A program made the translations under genes and the position numbers. Shown here piece after piece: positions 51,504 to 63,558 of a stretch of 64,000 nt of DNA. Numbering within the stretch: the first letter of the stretch is position 1; each line of letters starts with the position of its first letter. The notes beneath the pieces are model-generated. The model ran no database searches and was not told where the DNA came from. It was given only the letters and a program-made list of their open reading frames with translations. The stretch covers positions 1,364,001 to 1,428,000 of the forward strand of contig JANUWI010000001.1 of assembly GCA_025504975.1 (NCBI GenBank), given 5' to 3'. This DNA is from Plenodomus lindquistii (lineage: Eukaryota > Ascomycota > Dothideomycetes > Pleosporales > Leptosphaeriaceae).

Positions 51504-53210
51504 ATGAAGCAATTGAAGGACACACTTGAGGACATTGCTCAGGTGTTGTCTTCTCAGCAAGTCTGTAGTTCTACCGCCACAACTCACAACTGAAGCCACG
51601 AGCTTCATGCCTCAACAATTCATGGAGAACGCACAGCATAGCATTAATCTGAACGACCCGCCATTGCCCCTTTCAAGTAATACTATTGCACCTCGGGTCT
51701 ACCCAGACATTGTCTTCTCTAATCAGTCGGCAATTGCACATAATCATGGAGTTGTTCTAGGAGAAGTACCGTCCACCAGTGCTGAATTCGTCGTCTTGCT
51801 CGATCGTTACCAACGCCTAATGGCCCCGAGCATGCCCTTCGTTGTCATTCTCACCAGCAAAACCGCAGCAACGATCACTGCTTCGAAACCCTTCTTGACA
51901 CAGGTTATCGCAGGCGTGGCTTCCTTTCACAGCACTGAGAAGCAGCTGAACATGGTCAAAGGGCTCATGCGTGAAGTCTCGGCGCATGCTGATCAATAAT
52001 GAGAAGTCCATGGACTTGCTCCAAGGCCTACTAGTCCTATTCAACTGATACAGTCCGCATTCTTTCCAGCTCAAAACCACACCTTGATACACCTCGCCAT
52101 GTCGCTCACTATCGACCTCAACATCGATCGCGACCCCGGGTGCGACAAGGCTGCGATGAACGCAGCACAGAAAGCGCATGACGTGCCACAGCCTGCCAAG
52201 GTCATGACCAACGAAGAAAGATGAGCTGCTATTGGAATCTACTACCTCGGATCGCATATTTTCACGTCTTTCAGGAAAGTTGATACACCCTGAACTGGGG
52301 CCATAGCTTAGCGAGTGTCTCCAGCGTCTGACAGAAGCTCATGAACATGAAAGCGACAAGATAATCAAGCAGCTTGTGCGAATGCAGCAGACATCATGCA
52401 TGAAATCATATCCGCGGAGTGTGACCATGCGCCTGTTAAAATCTACGCCAATTCATTCTAGCGTGATCTGGACGCTGTTCATGATGTAACAGGTCGAGAT
52501 CCCATATTAACTGCGTTGCGACTCCAGCGCGCGTGTACGAGGACCGCCATCTGGGAACGTTCCTTTCCGTGCTTTAATGACGACAAAGCGAATAAGGAAC
52601 ATGTTCAGCAGCGACTGGATGGTATGTGGCATTGGATTGAAGCTGCTAAGACCTATTGACCTGTATCTGGAGATGCCGAGCAGAGAGTACTCTCTTGTGC
52701 CATTCGGTATCTTCGCACGGTTCGCTTTCGTGTTTGCCGTCATCATCCGAGCGTCATTTACTAAATGGCGGGCTGAGACGTTCACGCTCTACGCCAGACT
52801 ATCAACTTCTCCACCGCCGTGGAGGCAGCCTCGTGTCGCTACGATGCTGTGTCTGGTAGCTGCGTCGACAGAGTCGTGCTGAAGAATGATTCGTTCGCAA
52901 AATGGTCCGTGAAAATGCGGTGATTCAAGGCGATTTACGATACCAAGCTCGCATCCAGTACGACAAGCACTGTATCAATGGTCCAGCGGATGCACCCGAT
53001 TGCTCCGCCAATCAACGCCATATCAACACAATCACCAGCAGACATTGGATCCCAGCTCCTAACATCGCGGGGAGCCCCGCCCAGTCAGTTTTCCGATTTC
53101 TTTTTACCAGCCGCCGATGATTTCTGGACCGACTTTGATGCGTCGTCGCACTTCTCAACCATGGGAGAGATCTCGCCGCAAAGCTTGTGAAGACAGAGAG
53201 TCGATAGCGG
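51504..53210 (+). pseudogene. Dead Zn2Cys6-type transcription-factor gene (N-terminal zinc cluster missing)
   Basis: Remnant of a fungal-specific regulator. From 51504 an ATG opens MKQLKDTLEDIAQVLSSQQ, the leucine-rich linker that normally follows the zinc cluster. Frame 51526-51999 reads LLDRYQRLMAPSMPFVVI, then SKPFLTQVIAGVASFHSTEKQ and MVKGLMRE, the start of the fungal_trans region. Beyond it, all in broken frames, are KSMDLLQGLLVLFN then a stop, LIHLAMSLTIDLNIDRD, AAIGIYYLGSHIFTSFRK, LSECLQRLTEA, MWHWIEAAKTY and further helical pieces to about 53200. Several stops and frameshifts separate them, and no set of introns repairs the frame. No zinc cluster is found upstream, so the gene is also 5'-truncated. 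The composition is normal, not AT-rich, so this decay is not heavy RIP. Confidence 0.72.
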
Positions 53211-53303
53211 CCTAGCACACTCAGTATCCCTGCTTTCACGGTCAACCTGGAGCAGCATCATGTGCAACATATTCCGAATATGATATTTACAATCGTCATA
53301 TGG

Positions 53304-54257
53304 CTATCTATCTCTTCCTAATCGTTCTTCGTAGTCGTCCACTAGTTCGTAGGCTGGCCTGAACTTTGGCTTGGGCGCCGCATCTGTGTCCCCGTTCGCA
53401 TTGCCAAGCGTTGGCACTTGTTGCGTTGATGGCTGACGTGCCAGCATTGGATTCGGTTTGGTGTCGGTGATACCGCCTAGTGAGGTGTATCCCATGTCGT
53501 ATAATGAGCAGTAGGGTATGTTGAGGTATCGAATGAACTAACGCAAGTCAGTGGCGAAAGTGCGAGTTGACCGACAGGTTCATACTGTCCAGATTTCCAC
53601 ATAATGCCAGTCTATGACAGGATGTATTCGAACGAACTGCGGCCAATTGTTGTCCGTCGGGTCAAAGTGCTTCAAGTGTTCGCCATGTGGATCTGTTCGC
53701 CGTGTGCCTACAAGGATTGCCTTGACTGACGGCGTGTCTCTCAGGTAATCTGCGAATGCATGCTTCATGGGCTTCGCATATTCAAGCAAAGACAGCGAGT
53801 ATATCTTGATACTTGTGGCGACGAACTCCTCGACTTCTTGAAAGGGGTGTGCATCTTGAATGTAGACACACTGTATGGCGGTCTCGATATTGGCCGATGG
53901 GTTGGGGGTGTTGGTCAGACCACGTTTATGTAAGGCGCAAAGGTATAGTATGAGTAATACTAGACAGTCCTTTCCCCCGTTATATGCCAAAGAGAGCTCT
54001 GGCAGACTTCAGTCCATGTCAGCTTCCGGACTTCCGCATGTTGCCCCTGAGATGACAACCCACCTATATTGCTCCAATGCCTTGCCTATGATATCCAACG
54101 ATATACGCGTCTGCTCTTGCACTCTCTTAACGCGGTCCAAGACGTCTGTCGCGCCCAAGAACGTGGCTATGCGGTCATGTATTCTGGCGCATAGCTCGTG
54201 GAACGGTAGCGGGGTATCTGTGACGAGGGGATCTGAGAATCCCGGACTTGAATTCAT
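53304..54257 (-). CDS. FAD1: FAD synthase (FMN adenylyltransferase, PAPS-reductase fold)
   Basis: Transfers AMP from ATP to FMN to make FAD. The 282-residue model has exons 54257-54064, 54006-53586 and 53537-53304. I chose acceptor 54007 (CTGAAG) because it restores SLPELSLAYNGGKDC, the family's P-loop-like motif. Other landmarks are LVLLILYLCAL, GTRRTDPHGEHLKHFDPTDNNWP and RIHPVIDWHYVEIWTFIRYLNIPYC (in segments), then LYDMGYTSLGGITDTKPNP, a hallmark of the yeast Fad1 group. No membrane or targeting segment is seen, so it is probably cytosolic. It lies head-to-head with sulfite reductase beta, 626 bp apart. Confidence 0.93.
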
Positions 54258-54883
54258 TGCAAGGGCTGCGCTAGCCTCGACATGAGATACAGATGCAGGT
54301 GGACTTGGAGGCGAGGGTTCGACTAACGGCCGTTTTGGGGAAATGTTTCAAGGCATGGTGCATGTGCTGCTCGAGTGAAACCGAACGGGTGGAGGTAAGC
54401 CTGCGCCTATCGATATCGGCACCTCGGTATGCCTCCATGCGGGCTAGCGCGCGACACTACACCTACAGCCACTCACATGTCGCGCAGTAAGCATCGACAC
54501 CGCAACGGCAAACCTGCACCACCACAGGGCCTCTGGTGGGCTGGTGGGGTAAGCCGGCCCATTCCAGCCTCGCGTCCAGACGGGTGCCAACGTGACCGCG
54601 AAGACGTGATTACGGCGAACTAACATCCATGACAATCTCATTCGCCGCTACTGGGCCCATCTGCGTGCCCCAGACCCTGAATTCACTAGTTGTCCGATCA
54701 CGCAATTTCGCCGCGCGCGGCACCTGTGGTCAAGCACGCTGTTATGAGAAAATTGTTCCATTGCCGCCGCCGGTGATGGGGTTGATCGCCGACGACCCGA
54801 ATAATCACTACTACTAGATCTACCCTTCCCCATAGTTGTCTTTCTGTACTGCTCCCAACTTCACATCTGCAGTCACCGTCACA
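54258..54883. promoter_or_regulatory. Divergent FAD1/MET5 promoter region
   Basis: This 626-bp interval separates the FAD synthase and sulfite reductase start codons. I looked for a CACGTG Cbf1-type box, expected for sulfur genes in yeasts, and did not find an exact copy. The last 60 bases before the sulfite reductase start are pyrimidine-rich. Confidence 0.4.
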
Positions 54884-57800
54884 ATGGGGTCTATCTCAAC
54901 TGCAGGAGAGGCCGGTATGTCCCCACCACCACGCACCCCGCCATGGTTGTCCTACACCAGCAATGCCGTGTCACGACCAGAAGGTCAGGAGACTGTGTAT
55001 AGAGCAGTCAGCTAATTCGTCTTTTATTGTGTAGTGGCCCGAATTGCACACTTGGCTTCCGACGTGATTGTGTCGGTTGTGCCTACCCTCGCCACAGAGT
55101 CGGAGTTCTCAGAGGCTCTGCGTGGGCTCCAGAAGCATAATGCACCCAGTGTGGTGGCAAAGGGACAACCACAGGTATGTTGCCCTCAATCACAGCAATA
55201 TAGCACATTGCTCTGACAATTCGCCCCCAGGTCGTCTCCGTAGGTCAGAATGCGGATCCGCTCCTCTCAGTTTTCCAGCCCATTCGTGCTGGCAAGCTCA
55301 CCAGCGTGACCACCGATTCGTCCATCCTCGTCAAGTCGATTCCTCACCTCTACAAACTCGCCCAGTACCCTGTCGTCCTGCACGTGTCCGTCCAGCCCTC
55401 TGGCTTCCCCGACTTCTCCGACATCACCTCCATCAGGCAGTCTGGCTTCACATTCCTCCAGTCGGAGACGCTACAAGAAGCCCAGGATCTCGCCATCACA
55501 GCACATGCTTTGGCCATCAAGTCTGGCAAGGGTGTCATCCACTTCTTCGACTCGGGCGCGACAGCCTTTAGGAAGTCAATTGCGTTGGAAGATGCAGAAC
55601 TGTTTGGAAGCGTTGTCGACCTAGATGCTGCGGCGACTTACCAGCACACAAAGTCGGAGGAGACCACACTATATGCCGATGACGGAAGGAATCCATCATT
55701 GACATTCGCTCGCAGTCTGGCTGTCAACGCCGGCAGTCCTCCCTCGGCTGCTGCACCATTGAGCACAGCTGAGCAAGGAAAGTCGCTACCAGTGTCAGAG
55801 AGGAACAGCCAGCGTGCCGACTCTTCATCTGGATCATCACAGCGTGATGTTAGTACGAGTGGGGCGTCAGTCTCCTCAGCTACCACTGTCGAATCATTGG
55901 TCTCGAAGCCTATCTCGTCGGATGACATCTACCGCTTTGCCAAGCAGATCTGGGACACCATCAAAGAGAAGACTGGACGGGAGTACGATGCATTCGCATA
56001 CACTGGCACAGGCAACGAGGAGGCAGCAATCTTCCTTTTTGGTGCCGACACCGGCATTTTCGCCACTGAGCTAGACACTGTCGAGGACAGCGAGACGTAC
56101 GCTAAGACTGGTATCATTACCGCTCGCTTGTACCGACCGTGGCTGGGAGCGACACTCGCACACCTTCTACCTCGCTCGATCAAGCGGATTGCTGTCCTGG
56201 AACAAGTCCGACGAAAGACAACAAGATGGGGTCCTGTGCTCCTCGACTTGCTAATGTCCTTGAAGGCTACTGGCGGTGCTGCTCCCATTGTTGTTGGCTA
56301 CCAACTAGGATACATTAACGAGAAGACTATTCAGCAGGCGCTGCGAGGCGTATTCCAGAACCTCACGAGCGAATCACCCGTACAGAACCTCCAAATTGGC
56401 AACCTGGACGGACCAGAGGCTCAGCCTGCGAAAGTTGAGCAGCCTGGACTCGAAAACGCGTACATGAAGATTCTCAACCAGGTCTTCGGCGACAAGCTGC
56501 ACATTGCCAACCAACTTGGATCGCAACATGCCGGCATCTCCAACGATATCTCATCAAGCCCGGAGTACGGGTTTGGTTCGCTCGTTGCGAGACAAGAACA
56601 CCGTAAGCGTTTCGTCGATGAGGCCGCGACTGCCTCGAAGGGAAATGCCTTCATCACCGAGGCCCCGAAACAGTGGCTATCGAAATGGGCACTAAGCGCT
56701 GAGGATACCGACAAGGCAAACGAATATGCCCCGGAAGTAATTGCCCGCTTAAGCACTGATGGCTCCTCGGTTGCCAGCCAGTTGTTGCAATCAAAGAAGT
56801 TGTTCTATAAGGAGTCGCCATGGCTCGTTGGTTCAGACGCATGGGCATATGATCTCGGAAACTCTGGTGTTCATCACGTCCTTGCGTCCGGCGAGAACGT
56901 CAACATGCTCATCGTCGACTCTACACCATACTCAGAGCGCGCCGCTGCCGATGCTGCGAGGCGGAAGAAGGATATTGGTCTCTACGCCATGAACTTCGGC
57001 AATGCTTACGTTGCCTCTGTCGCTGTGTATAGCTCATACACTCAGGTGCTTGAGGCCATGATTGAAGCTGACAAATTCGACGGTCCTTCAGTCGTGCTCG
57101 CTTACCTACCATACGAGAAGGAGACTGATACCCCTTTGACCGTCTTGCAGGAGACAAAGAAGGCCGTTGACCTAGGATATTGGCCTCTATACCGATGGAA
57201 CCCAAGGGCTGAGGAGAAGGGCGAAGATAACTTCAAGCTCGATTCTGAGAGGATCAAGAAGGAGCTCGAAGAGTTCCTCTCCCGCGACAACTACATGTCG
57301 CAAGTCATGAAGAGGCATCCTCAATTCTCGTCCAATATCTCTGGTTCCTACGGTACCGAGGTCAGGCAGCTTCAGAAGCGCAAGGCCAAGGACGCTTACA
57401 GCAAGCTCCTAGATGGTCTTGCTGGAGACCCAATGACTGTCCTATTTGCATCCGACAACGGCAACGCTCAGAATCTGGCGAAGCGTCTTGCGAACCGCGG
57501 TAAGGCGCGAGGACTGAAGACCATGGTCATGGCGATGGACGACTACCCCATCGAAGACCTGCCGAACGAGCAGAACGTCGTTCTGTTTACCAGTGTTGCT
57601 GGTCAGGGAGAGTTCCCCCAGAATGGTAGAACATTCTGGGAGACTGTCAAGGACTCAACTGATCTCGATCTGGCGACGGTGAATTTCGCAGTGTTCGGTC
57701 TTGGTGATAGCCACTACTGGCCTCGCAAGGAGGACAAGATCTACTACAACAAGCCTGCCAAAGACCTCCACGCTCGCCTACTTACACTCGGTGCGAAAGC

Positions 57801-59712
57801 TCTCGTTGAGTGTGGTCTAGGAGATGACCAGGATCCGGACGCCTACCAGACCGCTTACGGCGAGTGGGAGCCAAAGATCTGGCAAGCACTCGGTGTCGAC
57901 AACGTCGAGGGACTTCCTGAAGAGCCTGCGCCGCTCACCAATGAGGACATGAAAGCTGCATCGAACTTCTTGCGAGGCACTATCGAAGAAGGTCTGGCTG
58001 ACACCAGCACTGGTGCTATTTCTGCTAGCGACCAGCAGCTCACCAAGTTCCACGGTACCTACATGCAGGACGACCGTGATCTTCGTGACGAGCGCAAAGC
58101 ACAAGGTCTTGAGCCTGCCTACTCCTTCATGATCCGATGCAGACTTGCTGGAGGTGTCTCGACACCCAAGCAGTGGCTGCAGATGGACGAGATTAGCACT
58201 AAGCTTGGTAACGAGACCATGAAGCTGACAACGAGGCAAACGTTCCAGTTCCACGGTGTGGTAAAGGGCAAGCTGAAGCCAGCAATGCAGGCTATCAACA
58301 AGGCATTGATGACAACCATTGCTGCTTGCGGTGATGTTAACCGTAACGTCATGTGCAGCTCCCTACCAACCCAGTCAAAGTACCATTCGCAGGTTCACGC
58401 CGTCTCACAGAAGATCAGCGACCACCTTCTTCCTTCAACTACCGCATACCACGAGATCTGGCTCGAGGATGACGAGACAAAGCAGAAGAGGAAGGTTGCT
58501 GGCGAGGCGGTCCAGGATCACGAACCACTGTACGGTCCCCTCTACTTGCCTCGAAAGTTCAAGATCACCATTGCTATTCCGCCACACAACGACACTGACG
58601 TCTACGCCCACGACATTGGTCTGATTGCAATCAAGGGCGCTGATGACAACCTTGTTGGATTCAACGTTCTTGCCGGAGGTGGTATGGGTGTGACTCACAA
58701 CAACAAGAAGACTTACCCACGAACGGGTAGCATGTTTGGTTACGTCCCAACCGAGCAAGTGCACATTGTGTGTGAGAAGATCATGCTGGTCCAACGCGAC
58801 CATGGCGACCGCAAAAACAGGAAGCACGCTCGTCTAAAGTACACCATCGATGACATGGGTATTGACGTCTTCCGCGGTAAGGTTGAAGAACTCTGGGGTC
58901 AGCAGTTCGCAGATCCCAAACCGTTCAAGTTCCAAAGTAACATCGATACCTTCGGATGGCAGAAAGACGAGAATGGTCTCAACCACTTCACCTTCTTTAT
59001 TGAGAACGGTCGCATTGAGGACACTGCTGAGTTCCCCATGAAGACTGGTCTCGTCGAAGTCGCCAAGGTACATAAGGGAGAGTTCAGGTTGACGGGTAAT
59101 CAACATCTCATCCTCTCCAATGTCGCGGACGAAGACCTGCCCGCAATGAAGGAACTTCTCAAGAAGTGGAAGCTCGACAACACTAACTTCTCTGGTATGA
59201 GGTTGTCCAGCTCTGCTTGTGTTGCCTTCCCAACTTGTGGTCTGGCTATGGCTGAGTCTGAGCGTTACCTGCCTGTACTCATCTCCAAGCTTGAGGGCAC
59301 ACTCGAGGAGGCCGGTTTGCGACAAGACAGCATTGTCATGCGTATGACTGGTTGCCCCAACGGTTGCGCTCGTCCATGGCTAGCTGAGGTAGCGTTCGTT
59401 GGCAAGGCTTTCGGCGCATACAACATGTATCTCGGTGGTGGCTACCACGGTCAGCGGTTGAACAAGCTGTACAGGAGCTCGATCAAGGAAGATGAGATTC
59501 TAGAGATTATGCAGCCGTTGATCAAGCAGTACGCTAAGGAGCGAAACGACGGCGAGCACTTCGGCGATTTCGTGATCAGGAAGGGGTACATCAACGAGAC
59601 CACCCACGGCACAAATTTCCATGACAACGTAAGTTCACCCAGTACTGAAGATTTTTCGAAACATCTGCTAACGATTTCATAGACTGGGGAAGAAGAGTCA
59701 GATGGCGAGTAA
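54884..59712 (+). CDS. MET5: Sulfite reductase (NADPH) beta subunit, siroheme protein
   Basis: Reduces sulfite to sulfide in sulfate assimilation, together with the flavoprotein alpha subunit. The 1532-residue model has exons 54884-54914, 55035-55174, 55231-59628 and 59683-59712. The N-terminal 780 residues resemble pyruvate:ferredoxin-oxidoreductase-like domains common to fungal MET5 proteins (IYRFAKQIWDTIKEKTGREYD, then YLPYEKETDTPLT). A flavodoxin-like domain spans about 790-935 (VLFASDNGNAQNLAKRLA, FTSVAGQGEFPQNG, VFGLGDSHYW). The hemoprotein half follows. Its siroheme/4Fe-4S cysteines appear as SACVAFPTCG near 1386 and TGCPNGCARPW near 1431. The C-terminus is acidic (TGEEESDGE). All expected domains are intact. 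FAD synthase is its divergent neighbour. Confidence 0.95.
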
Positions 59713-60141
59713 GCGTTCAATTGAGCATGAGGAATTTGCATATTTGTGATATGGTATTGCATCAACGGCATTGACGACTTGTCACTTCATGGCGTTCTGT
59801 TTGGAAAATATCAGCGTACTTTTTTCGGATCAAGATTGAGATCCTCTTAGAGGGTATTCGATTGAATCAAATTATACCCGGTTTCTTCAAATGGCTAGCA
59901 AATCCAGTAAACCCTTCAAAGTGATACGTGTAAAGCCTAGATGCCTATGGTCCATGTTGCCTTTGTAGACTGATCGTGAGCAACGGTGGGATGTGCGCTA
60001 GATTTTCATTACGTCACCCCACCTTATTCCGATCGTGCGGAACATAACACCACCAACACGTTGGCATCAGGAACTTTCGCACTGAGTCACACCATACTAA
60101 TGAACACCTTATAAAAGTTTTTCAGATCGTCAACGTCGCCC
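59713..60141. other. Intergenic region MET5-PDX3
   Basis: This 429-bp interval between tandem plus-strand genes holds the MET5 3' UTR and PDX3 promoter. I see no other feature. Confidence 0.5.
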
Positions 60142-60954
60142 ATGCTGACCAGGAGAGCGACAACGTCATTTCTAAGCACATCCCGCCTCGTGAGCCCACC
60201 CATCAGGCCACTCCTACAACAATATCTCCAAACATCAAGCAGAATGCTACACTCCGCGACCCCAGCCGCGAAGAAGATCTTCGCACCCACCTCTAACTCC
60301 TCCGACCCCGGCCACGCCACGCAATACACCAAAGGCGCGCTCGACCGTGCAGACCTCCTCCCCTCCCCCACCGACCAGTTCCACAAATGGTTCCAAGAAG
60401 CAAGTTCCGCCTCGGTCTACCAGCCCGAGACTGTCACCTTCTCCACAGCCGAGCTCCCCTCCGGTAAAGTCTCCGCCCGCATGGTCTACATGAAAGAACT
60501 TGATTCACGCGGCTTTGTTATCTACTCGAATTGGGACACTAGTCGCAAAGCTTCAGATGTGCGCAGTAATCCGCACGCCGCGCTCACATTTTGGTGGCGG
60601 GAACTTGAGCGTCAGGTTCGTATCGAAGGGAGGGTGGAGAGGTTGACGAGTGAAGAAAGTCAAGTGTACTACGATACGAGAATTAGGGGCAGTAGGATTG
60701 GGGCGTGGGCCAGTCGGCAGAGTAGTGTGTTGGAAGGACGGGAAGAGCTGGAAAAGCAGGTTAAGGATGTGGAAGAGCGGTTTGAGGGTAAAGATGAGAT
60801 TCCGGTGCCAGAGTTTTGGGGAGGCTTGAGGGTTGTGCCGGATGTAGTGGAATTTTGGCAGGGGAGGGAGAGTAGGTTGCATGATCGCTTTGTGTATAGG
60901 AGGGTTGAGGGTGGGATGGGGGAGGAGTGGAAGGTCGAGAGATTAAGCCCTTAG
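60142..60954 (+). CDS. PDX3: Pyridoxamine 5'-phosphate oxidase
   Basis: FMN-dependent enzyme that oxidises pyridoxine or pyridoxamine 5'-phosphate to pyridoxal phosphate, the last step of vitamin B6 salvage. Single exon, 270 residues. The first 45 residues are Arg/Ser-rich (MLTRRATTSFLSTSRL) and may be a mitochondrial presequence; a second Met at residue 35 could start a cytosolic form. The core shows LPSPTDQFHKWFQEA, SARMVYMKELDSRGFVIYSNW with the FMN-phosphate Arg/Lys/Ser pattern, WRELERQVRIEGRVERL and RIRGSRIGAWASRQSSVL. The substrate-binding C-terminal motif SRLHDRFVYRR is intact. The usual length is 220-270. Confidence 0.95.
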   Translation: MLTRRATTSFLSTSRLVSPPIRPLLQQYLQTSSRMLHSATPAAKKIFAPTSNSSDPGHATQYTKGALDRADLLPSPTDQFHKWFQEASSASVYQPETVTFSTAELPSGKVSARMVYMKELDSRGFVIYSNWDTSRKASDVRSNPHAALTFWWRELERQVRIEGRVERLTSEESQVYYDTRIRGSRIGAWASRQSSVLEGREELEKQVKDVEERFEGKDEIPVPEFWGGLRVVPDVVEFWQGRESRLHDRFVYRRVEGGMGEEWKVERLSP

Positions 60955-61579
60955 AATGAATGCATCTTGGGTCCATGAGGATGAGGACCGGAGACGGTGA
61001 ACAATGGATGAGCATATACATTACCATGCAGGTACCGGATAAGGCACAGCCTGAGACGTGGCATTTCGACGCGATATTTGCTTTTATGACTACTTCCTAA
61101 CTATAATCTTCTGTGAGGAAAGTACTAGAAGAAGGCGACCGCATAATTCCGTCCACTTGACGAAAACATGCTCAAAATCTTCTACGTGATGTGACGACTC
61201 CATATTGATGCAGACGTCTGTACCATGATCACGGGTCGCATTGGACGGCTTTTTGTGTAAGTTTGAAGGTTTAAGACTAGACGGGTTCCAATTCTCCTAT
61301 TCGTTGAAAGTATGCAAGGGTACATGCTCACACTCCAGAAACGCCTTTTAACTTTCTTACAAAGTTCAACCTGGAGAATCTTATCAATGCATAGCGCTAG
61401 GATACAACTCCGAAATGCTCCTGCATGTCGGGTTCCGTAGAGGCGTGTTCCGGCACTGGTGCGAGTACCCCACTTTCAGACCACATGCGGGGTGGCGCGA
61501 CCTAGAAACCCGTTGCACTTACTTCGTATTCACTCCAACAACTCTTACCATTTCCGACTACAGACTTGCTCTCGACACT
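60955..61579. other. Intergenic region PDX3-TPR gene
   Basis: This 625-bp interval holds the PDX3 3' UTR and the promoter of the TPR gene. The TPR frame is open upstream to 61415 with an ATG there, but the extra 55 residues are not helical or repeat-like, so I treat them as leader. Confidence 0.45.
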
Positions 61580-63558
61580 ATGACCCGAAACGCAGATCAC
61601 TATCAATATGACCTTGGCAGCTTTCACCGAAAAGTGACCACTTCCAGCTCAAAAGCACAGACGTGGTTCGATCGTGGCCTAATTTGGAGCTACGCTTTCC
61701 ATCATGAGGTGAGTCTGAGGCCAAGCTCATTTCACTTATTGGTAGACATGCACTGATCCTTCCAGGTTCGTTGCATTTTTCAGATACTATGTCGCTTCAA
61801 TCTTGTCGCGCGTGTCAATCAGTCAAAGAACTCGCCTCTTGGGTTCCGTTTTTTACACAAGAGATTACAGTACACTGATTGTCATGCCGACTGATAGGAG
61901 TCGGCCCTTTGTTTCCAGAGGGCGATTCGCGAGGACCCCGAATGTGCGATGGCCTACTGGGGTGTAAGTCTCCGTGGTCCACGACAGGATCGATCATCGT
62001 TCAGGATGGGTCTGACTCGTTAGTTGGCCTTCGCACTCGGACCGAATTACAACAAGCCATGGGACCTCTTCGATGAGAATGAGTTGAAGTCAACACTACA
62101 GAAAATCAACAATGCAAATGCGGAGGCCCGAGCACGTTCTGCTGGTTCCACGCATGTGGAGAGAGCTCTAATCGAATCAATCCAAGTTCGCGTACCACAA
62201 GGATTGAATGAGGCTGCATTCAAGGCGTGCAATGAGGAATATGCTGAGGCCATGAAGCATGTCTATGGGCAGTTCAGCGATGATCTCGACATTGCTTCTC
62301 TATATGCGGATTCAATCATGAATCTCTCGGCTTGGGATCTCTGGGACCTCAAGACGGGCAAGCCAACTCCTGGTTCGCGCTCACTCGAAGCCAAGCAAAT
62401 CTTGGAGAAAGCCCTCGCCCAGGAAGAGGTTGATCAACACATTGGTATCTTGCATCTCTACATTCACCTAATGGAGATGTCTAAGACGCCGGAAGTGGCT
62501 TTAGTAGCTGCTGATCATCTGCGCAAGCTAAGTCCAGACGCGGGCCATCTTGTACACATGCCATCGCATCTTGATATCCTTGTCGGTGACTATCGACGAG
62601 CTATCGACTCCAACGCAGATGCATGTCTTGCTGACGAGAAGTATGTGGCTGAACATGGTGGCGAGAACTTCTACTCGTTCTACAGAATGCACAATTACCA
62701 CTCGCTGATCTATGCGGCTATGTTTGCAGGCCAGTCACAGGTTGCGTTGGACACTGTTGGTCGAATGGAAGCATCCTTACCTGAGTCTCTGCTTCGGATC
62801 CAAAGCCCACCCATGGCAGACTGGTGAGCAATTGTTGTTCTCGGACATGGAATCTCACGCTGACATGGACTTCTCAAAGGCTCGAGAACTTTGCTTCAGT
62901 CCGTGTGCATGTACTAGTGCGCTTTGGTCGCTGGGAGGAACTCATAGCCATGAACATGCCCACAGATAGGCACTTGCACTGTGTAACGACAGCAATGTTA
63001 CATTACGGCAAAGGGGTGGCATACGCGGCGACCGGGAATGTGGAGAAAGCGCAGGACGAGCGGGACGCATTAGGTGAAGCTGTTCAGCGCATACCGTCTT
63101 CGCGGATATGCGGTGACTTTCCCAACAAGTCGAATGTCGTCCTCCTAGTGGGTCTCGCTATGCTAGACGGAGAGCTTGAATACCGAAGAGGGAATTATGA
63201 CTCAGCATTCAGGCATCTTGAGGAGGCAGTAGAGCGCGACGACGCACTCACGTATGCAGAGCCGTGGCCATGGATGCAACCGACCAGGCATGCATACGCT
63301 GCTCTGTTGATGGAACAGGGACGAGTGGAAGATGCAGCTGCCGCCTATCGTGCTGATCTGGGTTTCGATGATACTCTACCCCGGGCAAGGCAACATCCAA
63401 ACAATGTCTGGGCTCTGCACGGCTACCACGAATGTTTGGTAAGACTTGGCCGTGATAACGAGGCTGGGATAGTGAATCAGCAATTGCGGATAGCGCAAGC
63501 AGTTGCTGATGTGCCGGTAAAAGCAAGCTGCTTTTGCCGTAACAGTGGGACTGTCTGA
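61580..63558 (+). CDS. TPR-repeat protein of unknown function
   Basis: Predicted soluble tetratricopeptide-repeat protein of 557 residues with five exons: 61580-61708, 61784-61804, 61919-61963, 62024-62823 and 62880-63558. The start region reads KAQTWFDRGLIWSYAFHHE, then ILCRFNLRAIREDPECAMAYWGLAFALGPNYNKPW across three introns, which is typical of a widespread bacterial/fungal TPR family. Repeats continue as IGILHLYIHLMEMSKTPEVAL, FRHLEEAVERDDAL and HAYAALLMEQGRVEDAAAAYRADL. Conserved HMPSH and MHNYHSLIYAAMF patterns are present. Exon 2 is only 21 nt, with a weak GTCGCG donor; I chose it because it alone keeps frame and restores the repeat. The function of this family is not known to me. Confidence 0.8.
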
